Positions 40,227 through 49,619 of a stretch of 64,000 nucleotides of DNA are shown in pieces (the stretch's first letter is position 1; each line of letters opens with the position of its first letter). The notes beneath the pieces are model-generated. The model was not told the origin of the DNA. It did not search any database and saw only the letters and a program-made list of their open reading frames with translations. Source of the stretch: an uncultured Treponema sp. (GTDB lineage: Bacteria > Spirochaetota > Spirochaetia > Treponematales > Treponemataceae); assembly GCA_937894335.1 (NCBI GenBank), contig CALCRU010000040.1:1-64000 (forward strand), written 5' to 3'. Position numbers and translations under genes: made by a program.

Positions 40227-41540
40227 ATGCAGATGATAGAAAAACTGACCCTTAAAAACAATGTTGTTCTCATAACCCAACAGGTGCCTTCTGCAAAGTC
40301 GGTGTCTGTGGGCTTTTATTTTTTAAGTGCAGGAAGCCGTTTTGAAGATGAGTCTATGCGAGGTGCTAGTCACTTTTGCGAACACATGCTCTTTAAAGGA
40401 ACTTCTGGCGGCGAAGAGAAACTTGAGCGTCACGACATTGCCGTCCTCTTTGACCGCATGGGGGGCTATGTAAACGCCTTTACCGAGCGGGACGATGTGT
40501 GCGCCTACTGTACCGTTCCAGCCCTTCCAGGTAACCTTCACCGGGCAGTTTCCACATTTTGTTCCATGGCCACCCACTGTAGTTTTGACCCTCAGGAACT
40601 AGAAAACGAACGCACTGTAATCCAAAACGAAGTTGCCGCTGTTGCCGATGATGCAGAAGAAAGCGCCTTGGACGCCCTTGCCCAGACCCTGTGGCCTAAT
40701 CAGCCCATAGGTAAATCCATTACGGGTACCATAGATCATGTTGCCTCCCTTACAAGAGAAGTCCTCCTTGACTGGTACGAGCAGAAATTTGTTCACGGTG
40801 AACTGGTTGTTCTTGTCTGCGGAGCATTTACATCCTCCGAAGAAAAGGACATGAAGAGTCTGCTAGAAAGCCTACCCCTGCATGCGCCTCCAGTAAACTA
40901 TCCTTTGCAAAGACGGATTGACAAGCCTGCCCTTTGGAATGCAGACACGGTGTTTAAAAAAGATAGTAGATTTTCCCAGTGCCAGATGTATCTGCTTTTT
41001 CCTTTTGACATGCCCTTAAGCCACGAAAGCCTTTCCCTTTTGAGTGTTTTAAATGCCCTTGCAGGTGACACAATGTCCAGCCGACTTTTTGAAAACTTAC
41101 GGGAAAAGAATGGATGCTGCTACAGCACCTACAGTTTTATGACCAGCTACGAAGATGTGGGCTTTTGGGCCGCCGCCGCTTCCTGCGACAAAAAGAATGC
41201 GGTAAAAATTGCCCGACTCTTGCAGGAAGAAATTTTTGCCCTTGTAAAAAATCCCCCCTCTGATGCAGAAATTGAATGCGCAAAGGAACATCTTTTAGGA
41301 GAAGAATTCCTTGCAGGGGAAGACATGGAATCTCTTATGAAGCGTAACCTGCGCCACTATGCCATGGGACTTGAACTCTACGATACGGAACAGGTTTGCG
41401 CCAGTATACGAGCAGTGCAAAAAAATGCTATTATAGATTTTATAAAGCGTCTTATATGTGGCAGTAAGAGAACATTCTTTGTGTATGGTCCCGCACTGTC
41501 AAAAAAACAGCGTAAGGAAATGATATGTCAGACAGTGTAA
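40227..41540 (+). CDS. M16-family zinc metallopeptidase
   Basis: A 437-residue processing-type peptidase. The inverted zinc motif is HFCEHMLFKGT (HxxEH), with the distal Glu probably in ENERTVIQNE. The second, non-catalytic M16 half follows, including ARLRDKNGC-like LREKNGCCYSTYS. It matches the place of mlpA after pnp in Bacillus. ATG 40227 or the next one at 40233 may be used. Neither has a ribosome binding site, because the pnp terminator abuts the start. dut overlaps its end by 16 bases. Confidence 0.88.
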   Translation: MQMIEKLTLKNNVVLITQQVPSAKSVSVGFYFLSAGSRFEDESMRGASHFCEHMLFKGTSGGEEKLERHDIAVLFDRMGGYVNAFTERDDVCAYCTVPALPGNLHRAVSTFCSMATHCSFDPQELENERTVIQNEVAAVADDAEESALDALAQTLWPNQPIGKSITGTIDHVASLTREVLLDWYEQKFVHGELVVLVCGAFTSSEEKDMKSLLESLPLHAPPVNYPLQRRIDKPALWNADTVFKKDSRFSQCQMYLLFPFDMPLSHESLSLLSVLNALAGDTMSSRLFENLREKNGCCYSTYSFMTSYEDVGFWAAAASCDKKNAVKIARLLQEEIFALVKNPPSDAEIECAKEHLLGEEFLAGEDMESLMKRNLRHYAMGLELYDTEQVCASIRAVQKNAIIDFIKRLICGSKRTFFVYGPALSKKQRKEMICQTV

Positions 41541-41968
41541 GAATTAATGTTGTAGCAGAAGAAGGGGCTGTTCTTCCCCAGTACAAAACTGCTGGTGCCG
41601 CTGGTGCGGATGTGTGCGCCTACTTAAAGGAATCACTTGTAATTAAAAGGGGAGGTCGTGCCCTCATACCCACAGGACTTTATTTTGAAATTCCCGAGGG
41701 ATACGAAATTCAGGTTAGACCCAGAAGCGGTCTTGCTTTTAAAAACGGAGTAACGGTTTTAAACACTCCCGGAACCATAGACAGCGACTACAGAGGAGAA
41801 CTGAGGGTTCTTCTTGCAAACTTCGGAGACTCGGACTTTACTGTTAATGCAGGTGAGCGCATTGCCCAGATTGTTGTGGCTCCCGTAACTATTGGCAGTT
41901 TTGCAAAAGTAAATTCCCTTTCAAGCACTCAACGGGGTGCAGGCGGATTTGGAAGCACAGGCTCTTGA
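41525..41968 (+). CDS. dut: Deoxyuridine 5'-triphosphate nucleotidohydrolase
   Basis: Hydrolyses dUTP to dUMP, which keeps uracil out of DNA and feeds dTMP synthesis. All five trimeric dUTPase motifs are seen: AGADVCAY, PRSGLAFKNGV, GTIDSDYRGEL, ERIAQIVVAPV and the Gly-rich C-terminus RGAGGFGSTGS. 147 aa. AAGGA precedes ATG inside the end of the M16 gene. The lptF-type gene starts one base after the stop codon. Confidence 0.96.
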   Translation: MSDSVRINVVAEEGAVLPQYKTAGAAGADVCAYLKESLVIKRGGRALIPTGLYFEIPEGYEIQVRPRSGLAFKNGVTVLNTPGTIDSDYRGELRVLLANFGDSDFTVNAGERIAQIVVAPVTIGSFAKVNSLSSTQRGAGGFGSTGS

Positions 41969-41969
41969 A

Positions 41970-43148
41970 ATGCAGATTTTAGAAAGTGCAAAGGAAAGAC
42001 TCCTGCTTCTTAAAGAAAAAATTCCTCAGCGCAAACTTGGAAAATTTACCCTTGAGCTTTACATAGCAAAGGAACTTTTCCTTTACTTTCTTGTGCTTTT
42101 TTTCTTTTTCTTTGCCATGTTTTTTGTAAATCAGTTTCTTTTGCTGGCAAAGACAATCCTTAAGCAGAGAGTTCCTGTTCCCGATGTTCTTCTTCTAATT
42201 TGGTATTCTCTTCCGTCCATAATTGCCCAGTCTGCACCCTTTGCAACTCTAGTGGGATTTTTAATGTGCCTTGGTCGCATGGCTTCTGAAAACGAGATTC
42301 TTATTTTTAGGGCAACTGGTCAGCGTTACTTTGTAATCCTCCGTCCCGTACTTATAATGGGGCTTGCAATTTCCATATTCAGTTTTGTAATGAACGACTA
42401 TTTTCTTCCTCTTGGAAACATAAACTATCTGGAACTTCAGCGTAAAATTGTAGTTTCAAATCCGGGAGTTCAGATTGAAAGCAATTCGGTAAAGCGGCTT
42501 AACAATACCACTCTTGTAATGGGAGAAGCCTCTGACGAACACATAGACGACCTTATTATTTTTGACACTTCTCAGAATGGCAAGATGAGGATAATTTCTG
42601 CAGCAGATGTAAACGCAAACAGCACTAGCCTTGAAGGAGTTCTTCTTACTCTTTCCATGCAGCAGCCCTTGGTACTAATGCTGGACAATTCCGAAGAAAA
42701 GAATTTTGATGTGATTGACGGAGAATCCATGTCTTACAATGTTTTTGATTCAGTTATGCTCGCCTCTTCTTCAACAGTTAGTCCTCGAGAAATGACATCC
42801 TACGACCTTCGCGCTCTTATAAAAAGTTACGAAGAAGATGGCGTCTTTACAAAGGAACAACTTAACTCTTACTACCTTGAATACCACAAGAAATTTTCCA
42901 TTCCCTTCGGTTCGCTTTTTTTTGCACTTCTTGCGCTTCCCCTTGCACTTCTTTTTGGAAACAAGAACGGTCAAGTTGTGGGCATGATTTTTGGTATAGT
43001 AATTTCATTTGCATATTGGGCAGCCACCATGATGGGGCAGACTGCGGGATACTCCAGGGGTGCAAGCGGGTTTTGGGTCATGTGGGCTCCAAACCTTGTA
43101 ATAGGCTTGCTAGGAATTCTTCTGTACATGAGGCTTAGAAGAAAATGA
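41970..43148 (+). CDS. LptF/LptG-family permease (first of two)
   Basis: Membrane subunit of an LptB2FG-type lipid exporter (YjgP/YjgQ family). Three N-terminal hydrophobic helices (including FLYFLVLFFFFFAMFF), a periplasmic beta-jellyroll of about 150 residues, then three C-terminal helices. The Lys/Arg/Glu-rich start and PRK LGKFTLELYIAKELF-type entry fit the family. ATG at 41970 is preferred; GTG at 41937 is in frame but inside dut. Treponemes with little or no classical LPS still keep such permeases, so the lipid cargo is uncertain. It overlaps the next gene by ATGA. Confidence 0.85.
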   Translation: MQILESAKERLLLLKEKIPQRKLGKFTLELYIAKELFLYFLVLFFFFFAMFFVNQFLLLAKTILKQRVPVPDVLLLIWYSLPSIIAQSAPFATLVGFLMCLGRMASENEILIFRATGQRYFVILRPVLIMGLAISIFSFVMNDYFLPLGNINYLELQRKIVVSNPGVQIESNSVKRLNNTTLVMGEASDEHIDDLIIFDTSQNGKMRIISAADVNANSTSLEGVLLTLSMQQPLVLMLDNSEEKNFDVIDGESMSYNVFDSVMLASSSTVSPREMTSYDLRALIKSYEEDGVFTKEQLNSYYLEYHKKFSIPFGSLFFALLALPLALLFGNKNGQVVGMIFGIVISFAYWAATMMGQTAGYSRGASGFWVMWAPNLVIGLLGILLYMRLRRK

Positions 43149-44215
43149 AGCTTGTTTCCATGCTCTACAAAAAAATCACCCCTGTGTTCATAATTTCGCT
43201 TTTGTTTTTTGTACTGCTGCTTTCCCTTGCAGACATTTTCATAAACATATGGAAGTACATTTCTTTTCAGGTTCCCGCAAAGACGGTGCTTCTTATTACG
43301 CTTTACTTTATTCCTAAGGCTGTGTGGTATGCCATTCCAATTACCATGCTTTTTTCAACGGCATTTGTTCTTAGTGATTTTTACGCCCACAATGAACTTG
43401 TTGCAGTTTTTGCTTCGGGTGTCTCTCTCTTTAAATTTACAGTGCCCCTTCTTTTTCTTGCGCTTTTTATGAGCGTGGGAATGTTCCTGTTTGACGACAG
43501 AATTGTTGTTCCCACTTACGCAAAAAAAAATGAACTTCAGTCGAAGGCTCTTAACAGAGAATCTTCCCTAAGCAACAATCACATAGTTATCATGGCAGAC
43601 GAGGGGCGAGTCATCTACAATGCTGAATACTATGACAATGAGCTGGGTCGGCTGTATGTTCTTTATGTTGTGTTCAGAAACGAAGATCGGTCTCTAGACA
43701 GAATCCTCCGTGCAGACAGTGCGCTTTGGAACGAAGATCATTGGGTTTTAAGCGGTGGATGTGAGTATGTCTATGCCGACGGTAAGGTAACATTTTCTCG
43801 ACCTACATCGTCTTATGTGGAGCGTCTTACCGAAGTTCCAGAAACATTCCGCAACAACACGATTTCTGTGGAAGAAGTAAGCGCCCATGAGGCAAAGGTT
43901 TACATAGAGCGGCTTGAACGGAACGGACTTCCCAGTGCAACAGCCCGTGCAAACTACTACAAGAAATATGCCTTTCCCTTTGTCGTGCTGATTGTAGTTT
44001 TTCTTGCAATAGGACTTAGCGGCAAGACAAGAAAAAATGTCCTTCTTGTAAGTCTTGCCCTAAGCATGTCGGCAGTAGTATTGTTTTACATAGTACAAAT
44101 GGTAACCATGCTCATGGCAGAATTTGAGCACATTGCTCCGATTATGGGCGCATGGTTTCCCGTATTTCTTTTTGTCTGCATAAGTCTTGTTCTTCTGCGG
44201 CATTCACGAACATAA
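43145..44215 (+). CDS. LptF/LptG-family permease (second of two)
   Basis: A 356-residue partner of the preceding permease, with the same layout: helices at about 12-34, 50-75 and 95-117, periplasmic beta domain, and three C-terminal helices (FPFVVLIVVFLAIGLSG region onward). Together they should form the heterodimer bound by LptB. The start overlaps the previous stop codon (ATGA). tgt follows after ten bases. Confidence 0.85.
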   Translation: MKLVSMLYKKITPVFIISLLFFVLLLSLADIFINIWKYISFQVPAKTVLLITLYFIPKAVWYAIPITMLFSTAFVLSDFYAHNELVAVFASGVSLFKFTVPLLFLALFMSVGMFLFDDRIVVPTYAKKNELQSKALNRESSLSNNHIVIMADEGRVIYNAEYYDNELGRLYVLYVVFRNEDRSLDRILRADSALWNEDHWVLSGGCEYVYADGKVTFSRPTSSYVERLTEVPETFRNNTISVEEVSAHEAKVYIERLERNGLPSATARANYYKKYAFPFVVLIVVFLAIGLSGKTRKNVLLVSLALSMSAVVLFYIVQMVTMLMAEFEHIAPIMGAWFPVFLFVCISLVLLRHSRT

Positions 44216-44225
44216 AGAGGTTTGC

Positions 44226-45359
44226 ATGGAATCGATTTTTAAAGTACATCATGAAGACAGGAATTCCCTTGCTAGAACAGGCGTAATGACTCTTGCCCAT
44301 GGCGAAGTTCAGACTCCCGTTTTTATGCCTGTGGGTACTAACGGAACTGTAAAGGCTGTTTCAAAAGACGACCTTTCAGAAATAGGATTTGAAATAATTC
44401 TTGCCAACACCTATCACCTCTACCTTAGGCCTGGTGCAGACATTGTTCAGGAGGCCGGCGGACTTCACGGCTTTACAAGATGGAATAAAAATTTTCTTAC
44501 AGACTCTGGCGGATTCCAGGTTTTTTCGCTTTCGGGACTTAGAAAATTTACTTCGGAAGGAGTTCAGTTTCAAAGCCACATAGACGGTTCCCGGCATCTG
44601 TTTACGCCCGAAAATGTTGTGCAGACTCAGGTCAAGCTTAACAGCGACATTCAGATGCAACTGGATGTGTGTTCAGGCTGGGGAGTGGAAAAAAAGGAAG
44701 CAGAGAGGGCACTTCGCATTACAAGCGACTGGACTAAGCGTGCCCTTGAGGAATGGAAGAAGCATGTGGAGGAGGGCTATCGAGGAATGCTCTTTCCTAT
44801 TGTTCAGGGTAACTTTTTTGACGACCTGCGTAAGGAAAGCGCTCAGTTTGTTTCTTCTCTTGATGTTCCCGGAATTGCCATAGGCGGACTAAGTGTTGGC
44901 GAACCCTCTGAGGTCTTTGCAGAAAAACTTGCCTACACGGTGCAGTTTTTGCCCAGAGAAAAACCCCGTTATGTTATGGGAATAGGAACACCTGAATACA
45001 TTCTAGAGGCTGTTTCTGACGGCATAGATATGTTTGACTGTGTACTTCCCACAAGAAATGCCCGCAACGGTTCATACTTTACCCGTCACGGCATGCTGTC
45101 CATAAAGCAGGAAAGGTTTACCCGAGATTTTTCTACCATAGACCCAGAATGCAACTGTAAGGTATGCAGAACATACAGTAGGGCCTACCTAAGGCACATA
45201 TTTAAGGAACAGGAAATTCTTTCCAGTATGCTTGCAAGCTATCATAACATTTATTTTTTGAATCAAATGCTCCGAGAAATAAGGGAAGCCATAAATGAAG
45301 ACCGCTTTACGGAATACAAGGAAAATTTTTTGAAACAATTCCGTTCCAATGCGGTTTAA
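44226..45359 (+). CDS. tgt: Queuine tRNA-ribosyltransferase
   Basis: Exchanges G34 for preQ1 or queuine in tRNA-Asp, -Asn, -His and -Tyr. DSGGFQVFSL holds the catalytic Asp, and DCVLPTRNARNG is the second active-site stretch with the nucleophile Asp. Zinc ligands are CNCKVC and a downstream His in SYHNIYF. 377 aa, usual length. ATG at 44226 has AAGAGG five bases upstream; the longer frame from 44187 runs into the preceding gene. Confidence 0.96.
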   Translation: MESIFKVHHEDRNSLARTGVMTLAHGEVQTPVFMPVGTNGTVKAVSKDDLSEIGFEIILANTYHLYLRPGADIVQEAGGLHGFTRWNKNFLTDSGGFQVFSLSGLRKFTSEGVQFQSHIDGSRHLFTPENVVQTQVKLNSDIQMQLDVCSGWGVEKKEAERALRITSDWTKRALEEWKKHVEEGYRGMLFPIVQGNFFDDLRKESAQFVSSLDVPGIAIGGLSVGEPSEVFAEKLAYTVQFLPREKPRYVMGIGTPEYILEAVSDGIDMFDCVLPTRNARNGSYFTRHGMLSIKQERFTRDFSTIDPECNCKVCRTYSRAYLRHIFKEQEILSSMLASYHNIYFLNQMLREIREAINEDRFTEYKENFLKQFRSNAV

Positions 45360-45390
45360 TACGAAGAAGACGCCAAGGAGGTTTGGGAAC

Positions 45391-46962
45391 ATGAAGAAAC
45401 TATTGCTTTGCGCCTGTGCAGGTATTTTTGCACTTGCTTTTCCATTTTACGCCTTTTCTCAGACAGAATCCTCTGAAGCCATTGAATCCTCAGAGGAGGA
45501 ATCTGATGCAAAATATGTTCCCTATCCTGAAAAAATCTTCCCTGAGGCTCGCCGCCCCCGTAGCATAAGTGCGGAAGACGCAGAAAAATCCGAAGAAAGA
45601 CGGGAAGAAAATTCCTCATCCTCAAAAACAGATTCTACGGAAGATTATGTTAAGAACAGCCGCGACACATTTAAATACGGACTGGAAGAAAACATAAGCG
45701 AACTTATTGACGAACTTACAAAAAATGAAGACATGCGCTTTGCCGATGACATTTACGATTTGTTTCAGAGCACAAAGAGCAATTCCGTGCGGCAGAAGGT
45801 GCTTTCTTATTTTGCAAAAATCGAAGACCCTTGCCTTATAGACTACGCCTGTCTGGTTATAAATGATCCCTACGATACAAAAAAAGCAATCGTGGAAGAA
45901 TGCATGGCATATGTTTCGGCTGTAAAGTGTACCGAAGCAATTCCCGGACTAATTGATTTGGTTGACAGGGAGGATGAAAATTACTTTTCCCTTGCTTTGT
46001 CTACTCTGGGTGATGTAGGTGGAGCCAATGAAGCTCTTTTTCTTGCAGACTATCTTGACAGGGATGACCTTTCTGTTGGTCAGCGGCAGTCACTTATGAA
46101 GGTTCTTGGAAAGATAAAGGCTGTTGAAACATGGAAGAAACTTTCCGAAATTGCAAAGGACGAAGATGAAAATTCCTTCGTAAGAATGTATGCGGCGGAA
46201 GCAATTGGTGCAATGGAAATAGAAGAAAGCAAGCCCATCCTCCTTGAACTGTTTGAAAGCGATGATCCTAACTTCCGCGTCTATGTTATAAAGGGACTAT
46301 CCTACTTTCATGACGAGGAAACTTACGAGGTTCTTTTGCAGGCACTTAGGGATTCCCAGTACAAGGTTCGCCTTGAGGCTGTTGCTGCAGTAAAGAAAGA
46401 AGAACTTTCTGATGCTGTTCCTTTCCTTGTTTACCGCTGCAAGGATTCCAAAGAAGAGACCGTGGTTAAAAACAAGTGCTACGATGCCATTGCCTTTCTT
46501 AATACAAAAGAGGGCAACGACTATCTTGTTTCTGTAATTACCGACAAGAAAGTTTCTGACAATACAAAGGCGACTGTTGCCACGGCTTTGCTGGAATACA
46601 ATCACGCAGGAACAGAAGAAATAATTGAACTTGCAAGGGAAACCCTAAAGAGCGATACCCGAAAAAACCTTCGTTACGCACTGGGAAAGGAGTTTGCAAA
46701 GTATTCCCGTCCCGAGTTTGCAGACATCTGTGCCGAATACATAAAGAGTTCAGATGTTTCCACTCAGGGTACTGGACTTGACATATGGGCAAAGGGCCGC
46801 TACGCCTCTGTAAGGGATGCCGTCGTAGAAATTTCAAAGCAGGACGGCGAAAGCCAGGAAGCAGAGGAGGGGAAGACTTCCAAGCCCGTAAAGAAAAACG
46901 CCAACGCCGCAAAAGCCAAGCGCATTTTGCAAATGGCAGACTCTCTTACGCCAAGCGCCTGA
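45391..46962 (+). CDS. Exported HEAT-repeat protein
   Basis: A 523-residue exported protein. Signal peptide (1-21, LPF-YAFSQ end) and an acidic Ser/Glu linker (to about residue 85) are followed by about eight HEAT-type helical repeats, visible as recurring units like PGLIDLVDREDENYFSLALS, ESKPILLELFESDDPNFRVY and AVPFLVYRCKDSKEETV. The C-terminus is Lys/Ala-rich. It should be a periplasmic scaffold that binds another protein. AAGGAGG lies nine bases before ATG. It starts 31 bases after tgt and ends 62 bases from the convergent helicase gene. Confidence 0.82.
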   Translation: MKKLLLCACAGIFALAFPFYAFSQTESSEAIESSEEESDAKYVPYPEKIFPEARRPRSISAEDAEKSEERREENSSSSKTDSTEDYVKNSRDTFKYGLEENISELIDELTKNEDMRFADDIYDLFQSTKSNSVRQKVLSYFAKIEDPCLIDYACLVINDPYDTKKAIVEECMAYVSAVKCTEAIPGLIDLVDREDENYFSLALSTLGDVGGANEALFLADYLDRDDLSVGQRQSLMKVLGKIKAVETWKKLSEIAKDEDENSFVRMYAAEAIGAMEIEESKPILLELFESDDPNFRVYVIKGLSYFHDEETYEVLLQALRDSQYKVRLEAVAAVKKEELSDAVPFLVYRCKDSKEETVVKNKCYDAIAFLNTKEGNDYLVSVITDKKVSDNTKATVATALLEYNHAGTEEIIELARETLKSDTRKNLRYALGKEFAKYSRPEFADICAEYIKSSDVSTQGTGLDIWAKGRYASVRDAVVEISKQDGESQEAEEGKTSKPVKKNANAAKAKRILQMADSLTPSA

Positions 46963-47024
46963 CTTTTTTAAGAGATACACATTGGGCAAACTGTTTTACG
47001 CTTTTGTGCATAGGTTTGCAGAGC

Positions 47025-49619
47025 CTACTCGTACAGACTGTTTAAAAGCCTGTACATTATGTTGACCCGTGCCTTCTGCTCCACGCTTACTTCCTTTTGT
47101 CCAAGATCGTCAATAAGCTTTTCAAGAGAGGCAAGGCTTTCGTTTAGTGCTGTGGGGAATCCTCTTGAAACTTTAAACCAGTAAGTGCCGCTGTCGTCAG
47201 TAAACAGGCAAATGAATCCCATTTCTTTTGAAGATGCCTTTGCCATGGTAACGCGCAGTATGCATTCGGTAGAGTTAATAAGTTCCCTTAAGTCGACCTC
47301 ATTGTTTACGGAATAGTTTTTGTTCCTTTTCCACTTTCCGTTTTCCAGCGGTTCAAGGTTCAGTGTTTTTGCCGCCTTGATGATGATTTCCATTTTTTCG
47401 CCGCTGAATAGAGTGGCTCCCTTGTTCATTATTACAGTGCCCTTCATTCCGCCAATCTGGGCAAGTATGTTTTCGTTTTCTTCTCTTCGTACTGCTTCTC
47501 TAAAGTCCTTCCACGGAAGCCTAAGGGATTTTTTGCCCTTGATTTTTTCTATGCTAAACTGCATGCCGCCTAGGGTAACGGTGTCGGAGTTTTTTTTCTT
47601 TTCCAGATTTTTTGCAAAGCGAGAATCGTTTTTTCCAACCTTATTATTTGATTCTCTGAATGTGGTTCCGTTGTATTCCAGATTTCCAGTAAGGGAACGG
47701 CCAGCCTTTGTTCTTAACGCAAGAAGTTTCTTTTCAAGAGACGGATCTATGCAGTCAAGAAGATGTTTGGTAAGGGGAGAAACGCTCATTGCAAACATTC
47801 TGCTGGTGCGCACAATTTCTCCTGCAACAATGTACATGGGATTAGTCTTGAACATTGATGAACCTGGATGCAGCTGAATGTGGTCTGCGGTAAGGCTCCT
47901 GTAGGATTCCCGGCCTTCTCTTACGCACACAAACTGAATCATTCCTGCGGCAATGCAGCACAGGTAGTTGTCCATGCTTCCCCCAGAGCCAATGGGAATC
48001 TTAAGCTTTGTAGAAACAATGTCTTCCAGTTGGGTCTTTATGTTAAGTATTTCTGCCATTACTCGCTCGTCAAGATAGTTGTTCTTGCAAAAGCGTTCTT
48101 TGTTCTTCATGGAAACATAAGTCCTAAAAATCTTTACATAGCTTACAAAGTCGCCCTGCATGTCTCTAAAGGCGTGGTGAGCTGCTCTTGCGTCCATTTC
48201 CTCTCCCACAGGAAGAACAAAAGGAGAAGACGCACTTAAAAATGCCGATGCAATAAGAACTTCTTCAAGAACATCAGGGTAGCGCATTATGCTTTCCACA
48301 ATAATTCGGCTTACACGGGGCTCCAACGGAAATTCCACCATGAGCTTTCCTATGCCGCTAAGGGTTCCGTCCTTTTCTATTGCCTTTAGGAGTGAAAGTG
48401 TTTCTGCGGCTCCATTAAGGCCTTCTTTTCCTGGAGGAGAAATAAAATCAAACTTGTCAAAGTCTGTAATGCCAAGTTCCGACATGCGCAGTACAACCTC
48501 GCTTAAGTCGGTGCGGTAAATTTCTTCCGTGGTGTATTCCGGGCGGATGTCAAAGTCTTCCCTTGTGTAAAGGCGGTAACAAGTTCCCGGTTTTGTGCGT
48601 CCTGCTCGTCCCCTGCGCTGGGCACAACTTGCCTTGCTTACAGGTGTTTCGTTAAGACTAGAGGTAAATGTTTTTGGATTATAAAAGTTAAGTTTTGCAA
48701 GTCCCGAATCTATTACCGTACTTATTCCGTTTATTGTAACCGAGGTTTCTGCAATGTTAGTGCTTAGGACAACCTTCTTTTTGCCGAAGGGTGCGTTGTC
48801 AAAAACCTTTTCCTGCTCTTCCTTAGGAAGTCTTCCGTACAGGGGAACAATATGTATGCGAGATTTGAAGCTGGCACTGTAAAGGCGCATCATACAGTCC
48901 TTGATGATTTTTTCTCCAGGCAAAAAAACAAGAATGTCTCCCTCTTCGTGATTGTCAAGAACCCTGTCTATGGTCTGCTCAATTTTTGCAAGGAGGGCTT
49001 CGCATGCCGTTTCGCTTAAGGTGCTTGCCTCTACTGCAGGAGGATCATATACCATGGCTACGGGATACATTTGCGTTTCTATGGTAACAATGGGGCAGCC
49101 ACCAAAGTATGTGCTAAAGGCTTCTGCATTCATTGTTGCTGAACTTACTATGACTTTAAAGTCTTTGCGTTCTGCAAGAACACGCTTTAAAAGTCCCAGA
49201 ACAAAATCAATGTTAAGGCTTCGTTCGTGGGCTTCGTCTACCATTACGACCGAATACTTGCTCAGCCAAGGATCAAGTTTCATTTCCTGTAGAAGGATTC
49301 CGTCAGTCATTATTTTTATTTTTGTGGTAGAGTCTGTTTTGTCTTCAAAGCGCATCTTGTAGCCTACAAGTCCGGGGTAGGTGGTGTGCAGCTGCCTAGC
49401 AATGAATTCGCTTACGCTAAGCGCCGCAATACGCCTGGGCTGGGTAACGGCAATCATTCCTCCGGCGGAATATCCTGCTTCGTGCAGAATTATGGGAAGC
49501 TGTGTCGTCTTTCCACTTCCAGTGGGACTTTGCACTACAATAACCTGATTGTCTTTTAGAGAATCCAATATGCGCTGCTTCTGTTCGTATACTGGTAATG
49601 CCTGATAATTTATTGCCAT
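47025..49619 (-). CDS. DEAH-box ATP-dependent RNA helicase, HrpA-like
   Basis: An 864-residue helicase. Motif I SPTGSGKTTQLP, motif II DEAH, motif III SSATMN, and the C-terminal RecA-domain motifs STNIAETSVTI and QRRGRAGRTKPG are present, followed by the ratchet/HA2 and OB-type region. Shorter than E. coli HrpA (about 1,300 aa), so the family but not the exact name is assigned. It may act on mRNA or ribosomes. ATG at 49619 has AGGA upstream and overlaps the end of the CapA-like gene by ten bases. Confidence 0.9.
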   Translation of the reverse strand: MAINYQALPVYEQKQRILDSLKDNQVIVVQSPTGSGKTTQLPIILHEAGYSAGGMIAVTQPRRIAALSVSEFIARQLHTTYPGLVGYKMRFEDKTDSTTKIKIMTDGILLQEMKLDPWLSKYSVVMVDEAHERSLNIDFVLGLLKRVLAERKDFKVIVSSATMNAEAFSTYFGGCPIVTIETQMYPVAMVYDPPAVEASTLSETACEALLAKIEQTIDRVLDNHEEGDILVFLPGEKIIKDCMMRLYSASFKSRIHIVPLYGRLPKEEQEKVFDNAPFGKKKVVLSTNIAETSVTINGISTVIDSGLAKLNFYNPKTFTSSLNETPVSKASCAQRRGRAGRTKPGTCYRLYTREDFDIRPEYTTEEIYRTDLSEVVLRMSELGITDFDKFDFISPPGKEGLNGAAETLSLLKAIEKDGTLSGIGKLMVEFPLEPRVSRIIVESIMRYPDVLEEVLIASAFLSASSPFVLPVGEEMDARAAHHAFRDMQGDFVSYVKIFRTYVSMKNKERFCKNNYLDERVMAEILNIKTQLEDIVSTKLKIPIGSGGSMDNYLCCIAAGMIQFVCVREGRESYRSLTADHIQLHPGSSMFKTNPMYIVAGEIVRTSRMFAMSVSPLTKHLLDCIDPSLEKKLLALRTKAGRSLTGNLEYNGTTFRESNNKVGKNDSRFAKNLEKKKNSDTVTLGGMQFSIEKIKGKKSLRLPWKDFREAVRREENENILAQIGGMKGTVIMNKGATLFSGEKMEIIIKAAKTLNLEPLENGKWKRNKNYSVNNEVDLRELINSTECILRVTMAKASSKEMGFICLFTDDSGTYWFKVSRGFPTALNESLASLEKLIDDLGQKEVSVEQKARVNIMYRLLNSLYE

